A DNA stretch of 64,000 nucleotides from contig NZ_JBEYUS010000022.1 in NCBI RefSeq assembly GCF_040643635.1, positions 16,275 to 80,274 on the forward strand, given 5' to 3'. The stretch comes from Saccharopolyspora_C sp040643635 (GTDB lineage: Bacteria > Actinomycetota > Actinomycetes > Mycobacteriales > Pseudonocardiaceae). Below the pieces are notes generated by a model. The model was given only the letters and a program-made list of their open reading frames with translations. It searched no databases and had not been told where the DNA came from. The position numbers and the translations under genes are program-made. Of the stretch, positions 52,368 to 60,901 are shown in pieces (the stretch's first letter is position 1; every line of letters starts with the position of its first letter).

Positions 52368-52507
52368 CAGCGGCAAAGCCGCTGAGCAGCGACCACCAAA
52401 GCAAAAGGACCACCCGCGGGTTCTCAGCCGCCTTCTCGCGAGGACAGCTTTTTCCCTCGTGGCGGAGCCACTCGGGAAAAAGATCCCGCAGCGAGAAGGC
52501 GGCTGAG
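52368..52507. repeat. large nested palindromic element
   Basis: A 17-bp hairpin CAGCGGC-AAA-GCCGCTG (52368-52384) is followed by an 85-bp three-tier hairpin: outer arms 52423-52439 and 52491-52507 (CTCAGCCGCCTTCTCGC and its exact complement), middle arms CTTTTTCCC (52448-52456) and GGGAAAAAG (52474-52482), top GTGGC/GCCAC. It lies between the S58 peptidase and DUF2017 genes, both minus strand, after the DUF2017 stop. Could be a terminator or a mobile palindromic element. Confidence 0.85.
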
Positions 52508-52554
52508 GTTCCGCCACCCCACCCGAAAATCAGGCTGGGGAACGAAGAACCCCC

Positions 52555-53118
52555 TCAAGAAGAGACCGCGTCGACCAGGCTGTCCTGGACCCAGGTGAGC
52601 CACTGGTACACCCCGAGGTGCTCCCGCCGCAGGTCGTCCTCCGGGGGTTCTTCCGGCATCTCGTCCTGCACGTCGAGGGCGGTGCCGAGGGCGAGGCGCA
52701 CGTCGTTGAGCGCCGCCATCCAGTTGTCGGCCTGCTCGCCGCTGAGCACGACCCGGCCGCCTTCGCGGGGGCAGGTGTCGAGGACGACGGCGGCGACGCC
52801 GGTCTTCACGTCGAGCAGTTCGGGTTCGTAGAGGGAGCGCATGGCGCCCGCGGCTTCGGGCTGCTCTTCGTCGGTCTCCCCGGTCTCGGGGTCGCGCCGG
52901 TAGAAGTCGGGCAGCAGCCGCCCGAGCACCCGGTCTTCGGGCGGGGTGGAGGGGCCGGTGCGGATGCCGGTGAGTTCGGCCAGCTCGTCCTGCGGCGTCT
53001 CGTCGGCGCGCGCGGTGAGCATGTCCTTGATCTGGCCGACGAGCCCGCGGATCACGGCCGCTTCCTGCTGGGAGAGCTCGGCGACGACGTGCCCGTTCTT
53101 GCGAGTCCAGCCGTTCAC
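52555..53118 (-). CDS. DUF2017 protein
   Basis: Predicted 187 residues, acidic, mainly helical. RGLVGQIKDML near the N-terminus, DRVLGRLLPDFYRRD, and the C-terminal VVLSGEQADNWMAALNDVRLALGTAL, EHLGVYQWLTWVQDSLVDAV are typical of the actinobacterial family always found beside clpS (mycobacterial Rv1332). Function unknown; the context suggests a role with the Clp adaptor. GTG at 53118 lies 4 nt after the clpS stop. Confidence 0.92.
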   Translation of the reverse strand: MNGWTRKNGHVVAELSQQEAAVIRGLVGQIKDMLTARADETPQDELAELTGIRTGPSTPPEDRVLGRLLPDFYRRDPETGETDEEQPEAAGAMRSLYEPELLDVKTGVAAVVLDTCPREGGRVVLSGEQADNWMAALNDVRLALGTALDVQDEMPEEPPEDDLRREHLGVYQWLTWVQDSLVDAVSS

Positions 53119-53122
53119 GTGA

Positions 53123-53416
53123 TCACGAGTCTTTCTGCATCGTGGCCCACAGGCCTGCGGCGTGCAGTTTCGCGACGTCGCCCTCGACCTTCTCCTTGGC
53201 GCCCGAGGACACGGCGGCCCGGCCCTTGTTGTGGACGTCGAGCATGAGCTTGGTCGCGTGGTCCCGGCTGTAACCGAAGATCTTCTGCAGAACGTAGGTC
53301 ACGTAGGACATCAGGTTCACCGGGTCGTTCCAGACCACGGTGACCCACGGCTTGTCCTCGTCGCCGAGTTCAGCCGGTTCCAGTTGCGCGCGCTCCAGTT
53401 CAGCGGGCGAGGTCAT
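53123..53416 (-). CDS. clpS: ClpS, Clp protease adaptor
   Basis: Predicted 97 residues. Conserved adaptor core: PWVTVVWNDPVNLMSYVTYVLQKIFGYSRDHATKLMLDVHNKGRA, with the Asn-Asp and His residues that bind N-degron residues, and EKVEGDVAKLHAAGLWATM. It delivers N-end-rule substrates to ClpC/ClpP. Divergent from pncB; operon with DUF2017 as in mycobacteria. Confidence 0.96.
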   Translation of the reverse strand: MTSPAELERAQLEPAELGDEDKPWVTVVWNDPVNLMSYVTYVLQKIFGYSRDHATKLMLDVHNKGRAAVSSGAKEKVEGDVAKLHAAGLWATMQKDS

Positions 53417-53508
53417 GTCCCCATGTTCGCACGCGGGCACGGAGCGCATGTCGACCGCACGGTCAATTCGGGCACGACCTGCGGAGGGGGCGGGCGGCCG
53501 CGGGCACG

Positions 53509-53514
53509 TAACCT
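53509..53514 (+). promoter_or_regulatory. -10 element of leaderless pncB
   Basis: TAACCT precedes the ATG at 53522 by 7 nt and no ribosome-binding site is present. Same hexamer as before the rhomboid gene at 30155. Confidence 0.6.
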
Positions 53515-53521
53515 CTGGTCC

Positions 53522-54832
53522 ATGACGGCTGCTGCCAGTACCGCGTTGCGCACTGATCATTACGAGCTGACCATGCTGGCCAGCGCCTTGCGGGATGGGA
53601 CCGCGGAGCGCCGGTGCGTGTTCGAGGCGTTCACCCGGCGGTTGCCGGACGGCCGCCGCTACGGCGTGGTCGGCGGCACGGAGCGGGTGCTGGAGGCGAT
53701 CGAGAACTTCCGCTTCGACGAAGCCGAGCTGGAACGCCTTGCCGAGGATCATGTGGTCGATGAGACCACCCTCGCGTGGTTGCGCGACTACCGGTTCCGC
53801 GGCGACGTGGACGGCTACCCGGAAGGGGAGCTGTACTTCCCGGGATCGCCGCTGCTGACGGTGCGCGGCACGTTCGCCGAGGCGGTGATCCTGGAGACCG
53901 TCATCCTGTCGATCATGAACCACGACAGCGCGATCGCCGCGGCGGCCGCGCGGATGGTGTCGGCGGCCAACGGCAGGCGGATCATCGAGATGGGCTCGCG
54001 CCGCACCCACGAGGAGTCGGCGGTCGCCGCGGCCCGCGCCGCCTACCTGGCCGGGTTCACCGCGACCTCGAACCTGGAGGCGGGCCGCCGCTACCGGATC
54101 CCGACGGCGGGCACCTCGGCGCACTCGTTCACGTTGCTGCACGACTCCGAGCGTGCCGCGTTCGAGTCGCAGATCGCCGCACTTGGCGCGGACACGACAC
54201 TGCTGGTGGACACCTACGACATCTCGCGGGGCATCGCGACGGCCGTGGAGGTCGCCGGTCCGGGGCTCGGCGCCGTGCGCATCGACTCGGGCGATGTGGG
54301 CGTGCTGGCGCGGCAGGCGCGGGAGCAGCTGGACTCGCTGGGGGCGACGGGCACCCGGATCGTGGTGTCGGGTGATCTGGACGAGTACGCGATCGCCTCG
54401 CTGCGCGCGGAACCGGTGGACGGCTACGGGGTCGGGACTTCGCTGGTGACCGGTTCGGGGGCGCCGACGGCGGGCATGGTCTACAAGCTGACCGACGTGG
54501 AGGGGCGGCCGGTCGCGAAGCGCAGCACCCACAAGGAGTCCCGCGGCGGCACGAAGTCGGCGCTGCGCAGGCACAAGGACACCGGCACCGCGCTGGAGGA
54601 GGTCGTGTTCCGCACCGGCCGCGGTTTCGAGGACCCGAAGGCGGGCTCGCACGACCGGGTGGTGCCGATCCCGATGGTGCGCGGCGGGGAGCGCGTGGCG
54701 GACCTGCCGTCGCTGGAGGACGCGCGGGAACGCCTGCGGCACGCCCTGGTGAGCCTGCCGTGGGAGGGCCTGAAGCTCTCCAGCGGGGAACCGGCGATCC
54801 CGACGGTGTTCCAGTCGGAGGAGTCGGCGTGA
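53522..54832 (+). CDS. pncB: nicotinate phosphoribosyltransferase
   Basis: Predicted 436 residues. It makes nicotinate mononucleotide from nicotinate and PRPP in NAD salvage. Motifs: TDHYELTMLASAL at the N-terminus, EMGSRRTHEESAV with phospho-acceptor His163, VRIDSGDVGVLA, YGVGTSLVTG. GTGA overlap with pncA indicates coexpression with the enzyme that supplies nicotinate. Divergent from clpS as in mycobacteria. Confidence 0.97.
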   Translation: MTAAASTALRTDHYELTMLASALRDGTAERRCVFEAFTRRLPDGRRYGVVGGTERVLEAIENFRFDEAELERLAEDHVVDETTLAWLRDYRFRGDVDGYPEGELYFPGSPLLTVRGTFAEAVILETVILSIMNHDSAIAAAAARMVSAANGRRIIEMGSRRTHEESAVAAARAAYLAGFTATSNLEAGRRYRIPTAGTSAHSFTLLHDSERAAFESQIAALGADTTLLVDTYDISRGIATAVEVAGPGLGAVRIDSGDVGVLARQAREQLDSLGATGTRIVVSGDLDEYAIASLRAEPVDGYGVGTSLVTGSGAPTAGMVYKLTDVEGRPVAKRSTHKESRGGTKSALRRHKDTGTALEEVVFRTGRGFEDPKAGSHDRVVPIPMVRGGERVADLPSLEDARERLRHALVSLPWEGLKLSSGEPAIPTVFQSEESA

Positions 54833-55407
54833 GCGGCCCGGTGCGCGCGCTGCTGGTCGTGGACGTGCAGCTGGACTTCTGCGAGGGCGGCGCGCTGGGC
54901 GTGGCGGGCGGGGCCGCGGTGGCGGCGGCGATCTCCCGGTACCTGGCGGAGTCGGACTACGCGCACGTGGCCGCGACCCGCGACTACCACGTCGACCCGG
55001 GCGGGCACTTCAGCACGGAACCGGATTTCGTGCGGTCCTGGCCGGTGCACTGCGTGGCGGGCACGGCGGGTGCGGCGTTCCACCCGGAGCTGGAGGTGGG
55101 CCCGGTGCAGGCCGTGTTCTCGAAGGGGCGCTTCGACGACGGGTACTCGGGGTTCGAGGGCGTCGACGGTTCGGGCCAGGGCCTCGCCGAGTGGCTGACC
55201 GGGCGCGGGGTCACCGAGGTCGACGTGGTGGGCATCGCCACCGATCACTGCGTGCGGGCGACCGCGTTGGACGCGGCGGCGGCCGGGTTCGCGACGACGG
55301 TGCTGCTGGACCTGACGGCGGGCGTCGCGCGACCCACGGTCGATGCCGCGCTGGCGGAGCTGCGCGCCGCGGGGGTGCGCACCACCGGTTCCCCGGTCGT
55401 GGGGTGA
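54829..55407 (+). CDS. pncA: nicotinamidase
   Basis: Predicted 192 residues. Isochorismatase fold: catalytic Asp12 in LLVVDVQLDFCEGG, Lys in FSKGRFDDGYSGFEG and Cys in IATDHCVRAT; metal site DYHVDPGGHF. It deamidates nicotinamide to nicotinate for PncB. The catalytic Asp-Lys-Cys triad is intact. Overlaps pncB by GTGA. Confidence 0.95.
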   Translation: MSGPVRALLVVDVQLDFCEGGALGVAGGAAVAAAISRYLAESDYAHVAATRDYHVDPGGHFSTEPDFVRSWPVHCVAGTAGAAFHPELEVGPVQAVFSKGRFDDGYSGFEGVDGSGQGLAEWLTGRGVTEVDVVGIATDHCVRATALDAAAAGFATTVLLDLTAGVARPTVDAALAELRAAGVRTTGSPVVG

Positions 55408-55456
55408 CGTCGGGACGCGCCCGGATGCACCCGCTCGGGGCGTCGGAGGTGGCCGG

Positions 55457-55462
55457 TAGCGT
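55457..55462 (+). promoter_or_regulatory. -10 element of dinG-like gene
   Basis: TAGCGT lies 8 nt before the GTG at 55471; no ribosome-binding site. Slightly longer spacing than the other leaderless cases. Confidence 0.45.
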
Positions 55463-55470
55463 TGCCGGGC

Positions 55471-57645
55471 GTGCCAGGTTCTGTTCCGCAGTGGTCCGAT
55501 CCGGACGTGTTCGCGCTCGACGACGATGACGAGCTCCCGCCCGAGATCGCCGCCGACCTGGCGTTGCAGGGGCCACCGGAACGCCGCAAGCAGCACCGGG
55601 ACGAGCCGATCACGGCGAAACCGCCGGAGCAGATCCCGGACCTGGCGACGCTGCTGGGCTTGGCGGTGCACTCCGTCGGCGGCGCCGAACGCGAAGGCCA
55701 GTCGCGGATGGCGGCGGCCGTCGAGCACTCCATCTCCTCCGGCGAGCACCTCGCCGTGCAGGCCGGAACGGGCACCGGGAAGTCGCTGGCCTACCTGGTG
55801 CCCGCGATCCGGCACGCCGTCGCCGAAGCCACCACCGTGGTGATCTCGACGGCGACGATCGCGCTGCAGCGCCAGCTCGTCGACCGCGACCTGCCGCGGC
55901 TGTCGAAGGCGCTCGCCGACGCGCTCGGCAGGCCGCCGACGTTCGCGATCCTCAAGGGCCGCCGCAACTACCTGTGCCTGAACCGGATCCACGGCGGCGC
56001 GCCCGCCGAACCGGAAGAAGGCGCGCTGTTCGACCCGTTCGCCGCGTCCGCGCTGGAACGCCAGGTCAAGCGGGTCCGCGAATGGGCCACCGAGACCGAG
56101 ACCGGGGACCGCGACGAGCTGGTTCCCGGCGTCACCGACCAGGCGTGGCGGCAGCTGTCGGTGACCGCGAAGGAATGCCTCGGCGTGCACCGCTGCCCCA
56201 TCGGCACCGACTGCTTCGCCGAACGCGCCCGCGGTGAGGCGGGGCGCGCCGACGTCGTCGTCACCAACCACGCGCTGCTCGCCATCGACGCCCTCGACGA
56301 CCGGCCGGTGCTGCCCGAGCACGACGTCGTCATGGTCGACGAGGCGCACGACCTCGTCGACCGGGTCACCTCCGCCGCCACCGGCGAGCTGTCCGCGAAC
56401 CAGGCGAAGCTCGCCGCGCGCCGCTGCGGCCGCGCCATCGACCAGGGCATCGCCGACCGGCTCGACGAGGCCGCCGAAGGCCTGGAGATCGTCCTCGCCG
56501 ACGCCCGGCCGCAGCGGATCGAGGAGATGCCGGAGGCGCTCGGCGGCGCGCTCACCGCGCTGCGCGACGCCGCCGCCGCGTGCACCACCGCGCTCGGGCC
56601 GGAGCGCAAGGAGGATCCGGACGGCAGCAGCGCCCGCAAGCTCGCGCTCGCCGTCACCGAGGAGGTCCACGACAACGCGGTGCGGCTGCTCGACGCCTTC
56701 GACGAGCCGGAAGGGCAACGCCGCGACGTCGTGTGGATCGCCGTCGAACCGAACCGGGCGCCCGCGGTGAAGGTCGCGCCGCTCGGCGTCGGCGGGCTGC
56801 TGCGGGAGCGGCTGTTCGGGCAGCGCACCACGGTGCTCACCTCGGCGACGCTGGCGCTCGGCGGGTCCTTCGACACCCTCGCCCGGCAGTGGGGGCTGCC
56901 GCCGGAGCGCAAGGCCTCCCCCGCGCCCGGCGCGGCCAGCGGCAAGGAGGTGCCCTCCGACTCCGGCGGGCCGAAGTGGACCGGGCTGGACGTGGGCTCG
57001 CCGTTCGAGCACCAGCGCAGCGGCATCCTCTACGTCGCCCGGCACCTGCCGCAGCCCGGGCGGGACGGGTTGCCGCCGGAGTACCTCGACGAGCTCACCG
57101 AACTCGTGGAGGCCGCCGGCGGCCGCACCCTCGGGTTGTTCTCCTCGATGCGGGCCGCGCGGCAGGCCGCCGAGGAGCTGCGCGGTCGGCTCGGCACCCC
57201 GGTGCTGTGCCAGGGCGAGGACAACACGGCGCAGCTCGTCGCCAAGTTCGCCGCCGATCCGGCGACCTCCCTGTTCGGGACGCTGTCGCTGTGGCAGGGG
57301 GTGGACGTGCCCGGTGATTCGCTGCAGCTCGTGGTGATGGACCGGATCCCGTTCCCCCGGCCGGACGACCCGCTGGCCTCGGCTCGGCAGAAGGCGGTGT
57401 CGGCGCACGGCGGCAACGGCTTCCTCACCGTGGCGGGCACGCACGCGGCGCTGCTGCTGGCGCAGGGGGCGGGGCGGCTGCTGCGGTCCTCGCACGACCG
57501 CGGGGTGATCGCGGTGCTCGACCCGCGGCTGGCCACGGCCCGCTACGGCGGGTTCCTGCGCGCCTCGCTGCCGCCGTTCTGGACGACGCACGACCCGCAG
57601 GTGGTGCGCGGCGCGCTGACGCGGTTGAACGCGGCGGCGGGCTGA
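55471..57645 (+). CDS. dinG: DinG/XPD-like ATP-dependent helicase
   Basis: Predicted 724 residues. Superfamily 2 helicase: Walker A AGTGTGKSLAYL, DEAH box VMVDEAHDL, motif V/VI GTLSLWQGVDVPGDSLQLVVMDRIPF and GAGRLLR. Four Cys that can hold a 4Fe-4S cluster: NYLCLNR, KECLG, HRCP, TDCF. Unwinds DNA 5'-3' at lesions or D-loops. Mycobacterial dinG (Rv1329c) also neighbours pncB. GTG at 55471 taken from -10 spacing. Confidence 0.93.
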   Translation: MPGSVPQWSDPDVFALDDDDELPPEIAADLALQGPPERRKQHRDEPITAKPPEQIPDLATLLGLAVHSVGGAEREGQSRMAAAVEHSISSGEHLAVQAGTGTGKSLAYLVPAIRHAVAEATTVVISTATIALQRQLVDRDLPRLSKALADALGRPPTFAILKGRRNYLCLNRIHGGAPAEPEEGALFDPFAASALERQVKRVREWATETETGDRDELVPGVTDQAWRQLSVTAKECLGVHRCPIGTDCFAERARGEAGRADVVVTNHALLAIDALDDRPVLPEHDVVMVDEAHDLVDRVTSAATGELSANQAKLAARRCGRAIDQGIADRLDEAAEGLEIVLADARPQRIEEMPEALGGALTALRDAAAACTTALGPERKEDPDGSSARKLALAVTEEVHDNAVRLLDAFDEPEGQRRDVVWIAVEPNRAPAVKVAPLGVGGLLRERLFGQRTTVLTSATLALGGSFDTLARQWGLPPERKASPAPGAASGKEVPSDSGGPKWTGLDVGSPFEHQRSGILYVARHLPQPGRDGLPPEYLDELTELVEAAGGRTLGLFSSMRAARQAAEELRGRLGTPVLCQGEDNTAQLVAKFAADPATSLFGTLSLWQGVDVPGDSLQLVVMDRIPFPRPDDPLASARQKAVSAHGGNGFLTVAGTHAALLLAQGAGRLLRSSHDRGVIAVLDPRLATARYGGFLRASLPPFWTTHDPQVVRGALTRLNAAAG

Positions 57646-57672
57646 GCTCGCGCGCTGCGGAGAACGGGGCGG

Positions 57673-57784
57673 GTGAACGGACCGTTCGTCCGAACCCGAT
57701 GGACCAGCGGTCCGCTCACCCCGGCCGGGAGCGCGGAGTGAACGGACCGTTCGTCCCATCCCGTCGGACCAGCGGTCCGTTCAC
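57673..57784. repeat. pair of 47-bp nested palindromes
   Basis: Copies 57673-57719 and 57738-57784, 18 bp apart, starting 28 bp after the dinG stop. Right arms are slightly degenerate (AGCGGTCCGCTCAC and AGCGGTCCGTTCAC), left arms are intact. Confidence 0.88.
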
Positions 57785-57890
57785 TCCGAAACGGGTTGTC
57801 GGGTTCCACAATGTGGCGCAGGTCTTTCTGTCCCGGCCCCACCTGCGGGTACGTTGACGCCGATCCCGTGATTCCTCGTGAGGAGGCGTC

Positions 57891-58454
57891 GTGCCCGCGC
57901 AGCGCACCGAACCGGCCGCAGACCTGGCCAGGACCGTGGTGTTCGCGGCGTTCATCGCCGTGCTCGGACTGTTCCCCGGCCTGTACCTGGCGGGCGCGGC
58001 GGTACCGGTGGTGTTGCAGAACATGGGCCCGCTGCTGGCCGGCAGCATCCTGGGAGCGCGCCGGGCGGGCGCCTCGGTGCTGCTGTTCCTGGCGCTGGTG
58101 GCGATCGGGTTGCCGCTGCTGTCCGGTGGGCGCGGCGGCATCGCCCCGTTCGCGGGGCCGAGCGGCGGGTTCGTGATCGGCTGGCTGCTGTCGGCGGTCG
58201 TGGTGGGGCTGATCGTGCAGCGGGGGCTGCCGCGTCCCGGGCTGCCGCTGCTGCTGGTGGCGAACCTGGCGGGCATCGCAGCGGACTACTTGATCGGCAT
58301 CCCGTACTGGGCGCTGTTCACGGGTGATCTGGGTGCGGCCGCGGTGCAGTCGCTGGTGTTCCTGCCGGGTGACGCGGTGAAACTGGTGCTGGTGTCGCTG
58401 GTGGCGGCGGCGGTGCACCGGGCGCTGCCGTCGTCGGCCGGGGTGCGGCGCTGA
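57891..58454 (+). CDS. bioY: BioY, biotin ECF-transporter S component
   Basis: Predicted 187 residues, six TM helices. BioY signature: LNMG-type PVVLQNMGPLLAGSILGARRAGASVLLFLALVAIGLPLLSGGRGGIAPFAGPSGGF and DYLIGIPYW. It binds biotin and works with an ATPase/T-component module encoded four and five genes on (60898, 61569). GTG follows GAGGAG. First gene of a five-gene operon with overlapping ends. Confidence 0.93.
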   Translation: MPAQRTEPAADLARTVVFAAFIAVLGLFPGLYLAGAAVPVVLQNMGPLLAGSILGARRAGASVLLFLALVAIGLPLLSGGRGGIAPFAGPSGGFVIGWLLSAVVVGLIVQRGLPRPGLPLLLVANLAGIAADYLIGIPYWALFTGDLGAAAVQSLVFLPGDAVKLVLVSLVAAAVHRALPSSAGVRR

Positions 58455-59780
58455 ATGTTCCCGGCGTTGATCTCGCGGGTGACCTGCGATGACGTGACCT
58501 GGGACGGCGCGGAGCTGCGGCGGCGCGCGCACGGTGCGGCGCGGGCGCTGGCGGGCGCGTCCCGGGTCGCGGTGGACGAGCCGGAGCCGGTGCACCGGTT
58601 GGGCTGGGTGCTGGGCGCCGAGCTGGCGGGCGCGGCGGCGCTGGTGGTCGATCCGGACTGGTCGCGGCGGGACGAGGTGCTGGCCGACGCGGCCCCGGAC
58701 GTCGTGGTGTCGGGCGTCCCGGAGCCGGGCGAGCCGGTAGCGCCGCGCGGCGGTGAGCGCACCTGGTTCTACCTGCCGACGACGTCGGGCAGCAGCGGGG
58801 CGCCGAAGGTGCTGGTGCGGTCGCGGCGTTCCTGGCTGGAGAGCTTCCGGGCGCTGGACGTGCCGCTGGGCCCGGACGACGAGGTGCTGGTGCCGGGCCC
58901 GTTGAGCTCGTCGTTGTTCCTGTTCGGCGCGCTGCACGCGGTGCACGAGGGCGCGCCGCTGCGGCTGCTGCGCCGCTGGTCGGCGACGGCGGCGGCCGAG
59001 GCGTGCCGGGAGGCGGCGGTGGTGCACGTGGTGCCCGCGATGCTGACGGCGCTGCTGTCGGTGTGGGAGCGGGCACCGGAGCCGCGGCCCCGGCTGCGGC
59101 TGGTGGTGTGCGGTGGCGCGGCCGTGGACGCGGAGCTGGAGGCCCGGCTGCACCGGGTGGTGCCGGGCTGCGAGCTGCTGGAGTACTACGGGGCGGCGGA
59201 GTTGTCGCTGGTCGCGGTGCGGCGCGGGGAGCCGCGGCTGCGCCCGGTGGTGGAGGTGGACGTGCGCGACGAGGACGGTGCTTCCCTCCCACCGGGTGTG
59301 CCGGGCGCGTTGTGGGCGCGGTCCGAGCTGGTCTTCGACGGCTACCTGCGCGGCGGCGAGTTCCGGCCCGCCGAGCCGGGCTGGTGCGGCGTGGGTGATC
59401 GGGCGGTGCGCCACGAGGACGGCGCGCTGACGGTGCTGGGCCGCTCCGGTGCGGTGATCGGCACCGGCGGGCACCTGGTGGCGGCCGAGGAGGTGGAGGC
59501 GGTGCTGCGCGCGCTGCCCGGGGTGCTGGACGTGGTGGTGGCGGGCACGCCGCACCGGCGGCTGGGCTCGCTGGTGACCGCGGTGCTGGAGCTCGACCCG
59601 GAATCGCCGCCGACGCGGGCGCGGCTGCGGGACGCGACCCGCCACCTGGAACCGGCGAAGCGGCCGCGCCGCTGGCTGGTGCTGCCCGAGCTGCCCCGCA
59701 CGCCTGCGGGGAAACCGGCGCGGGCCGAGGTGGCGCGGCTGCTGCGGGACGGCGCACTCGACGCGGAGGTGCCGTCGTGA
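58455..59780 (+). CDS. AMP-forming acyl-CoA ligase (YhfT-like)
   Basis: Predicted 441 residues, shorter than most ANL enzymes (about 500-550). P-loop TTSGSSGAPKVLVRS, YYGAAELS, GDRAV and C-terminal TPAGKPARAE with the catalytic Lys. The N-terminal domain is reduced. The order bioY-ligase-thiolase matches Bacillus subtilis yhfU-yhfT-yhfS, so it may activate pimelate or a pimelate precursor for biotin synthesis; this is inferred from context. ATG directly follows the bioY stop (TGA ATG). Confidence 0.88.
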   Translation: MFPALISRVTCDDVTWDGAELRRRAHGAARALAGASRVAVDEPEPVHRLGWVLGAELAGAAALVVDPDWSRRDEVLADAAPDVVVSGVPEPGEPVAPRGGERTWFYLPTTSGSSGAPKVLVRSRRSWLESFRALDVPLGPDDEVLVPGPLSSSLFLFGALHAVHEGAPLRLLRRWSATAAAEACREAAVVHVVPAMLTALLSVWERAPEPRPRLRLVVCGGAAVDAELEARLHRVVPGCELLEYYGAAELSLVAVRRGEPRLRPVVEVDVRDEDGASLPPGVPGALWARSELVFDGYLRGGEFRPAEPGWCGVGDRAVRHEDGALTVLGRSGAVIGTGGHLVAAEEVEAVLRALPGVLDVVVAGTPHRRLGSLVTAVLELDPESPPTRARLRDATRHLEPAKRPRRWLVLPELPRTPAGKPARAEVARLLRDGALDAEVPS

Positions 59781-60901
59781 TCGATCGTGAACCGGTGGTG
59801 ATCGCCGCCCGCCGCAGCCCCGTCGGCGAGGTCGGCGGGGTGTTGCAGCACTGGGAGGTGGACCGGCTGGCCGCGCAGGTGCTGGCGGCGGCGCTGCGGG
59901 ATTCGGGCCTGGATTCGGTGGACGACGTGCTGCTGGGCAACGTGCTGGGCCCCGGCGGGAATCCGGCCCGGGTGGCGGCGTTGCGCGCCGGGTTCGGCCC
60001 CGAGGTGCCGGGCATGTCGGTGGACCGGCAGTGCGCGAGCGGGTTGAGCGCGATCGTGGCCGCGGCGGCGCTGGTGCGCGGCGGCGCCGGGGAGCGCTTC
60101 CTGGCCGGTGGGGTGGAGAGCGCATCGACGGCGCCGTGGCGGGCGCACCGGCCCCGGTCGGTCGCGGAGCCGCCGCGGTTCTACGCGCGCGCCGCGTTCG
60201 CGCCGGCCGACGTGGGCGATCCGGACATGGGCCCGGCGGCGGACCTGGTGGCGGCGGAGGCGGGCGTGTCGCGGCGGCGGCAGGACGAGTTCGCGGCGCG
60301 CAGCCACGAGCGCGCGGTCGCCGCCCAGGACGCGGGGCGGTTCGACGCGGAGCTGGTCGATTTCAACGGGCTCCGGGACGAACGGCCGCGGCGCGGTTTC
60401 ACCCCGGAGCGGCTGGCCCGGTTCCGCCCGGCGTTCACGGCGGACGGCACGGCGACGGCGGCGAACTCGTGCGGGATCAGCGACGGGGCCGCGGCGGTGC
60501 TGGTCACCAGCGAGCGGGAGCGCCGCCGGCTCGGGGTGCCGGGGTTGCGGCTGGTGGCCGAGCGCACCTGCGGGGTCGATCCGAACCGGTTGGGCCTGGG
60601 TGCGGTGCCCGCGCTGCGGCAGGTGCTGCGCGACCGGCCCGCCCCGGAGCTCGTGGAGTTCACCGAGGCCTTCGCCGGTCAGGTGCTGGCCTGCACCGAT
60701 GCGGCCGGGATCGACGAGCGCGCGGTGTCCCCGGACGGCGGGGCGATCGCGCTCGGGCACCCCTGGGGCGCGTCCGGCGCGGTCCTGGTGGTGCGATTGT
60801 TCAGCCGCATGGTGCGCGAGGACGGGCCGCGCACCGGGGTGGCGGCCCTGTCCTCCGGTGGCGGGCTGGGCGTGGCGACGGTGTGGGAGCGAGTGGAGTG
60901 A
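59777..60901 (+). CDS. thiolase-like protein (YhfS-like), second catalytic Cys replaced
   Basis: Predicted 374 residues. Nucleophilic Cys in VDRQCASGLSAI and catalytic His in GGAIALGHPWGASGA are present; NSCGISDGAAA is typical. The C-terminal motif that normally contains the proton-transfer Cys (L-C-x-G-G-G) reads LSSGGGLGVA, so that Cys is Ser. Might still act in thiolysis or condensation with altered rate, or on an unusual substrate. Sits between the ligase and ECF ATPase, with 4-bp overlaps on both sides. Confidence 0.88.
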   Translation: MIDREPVVIAARRSPVGEVGGVLQHWEVDRLAAQVLAAALRDSGLDSVDDVLLGNVLGPGGNPARVAALRAGFGPEVPGMSVDRQCASGLSAIVAAAALVRGGAGERFLAGGVESASTAPWRAHRPRSVAEPPRFYARAAFAPADVGDPDMGPAADLVAAEAGVSRRRQDEFAARSHERAVAAQDAGRFDAELVDFNGLRDERPRRGFTPERLARFRPAFTADGTATAANSCGISDGAAAVLVTSERERRRLGVPGLRLVAERTCGVDPNRLGLGAVPALRQVLRDRPAPELVEFTEAFAGQVLACTDAAGIDERAVSPDGGAIALGHPWGASGAVLVVRLFSRMVREDGPRTGVAALSSGGGLGVATVWERVE

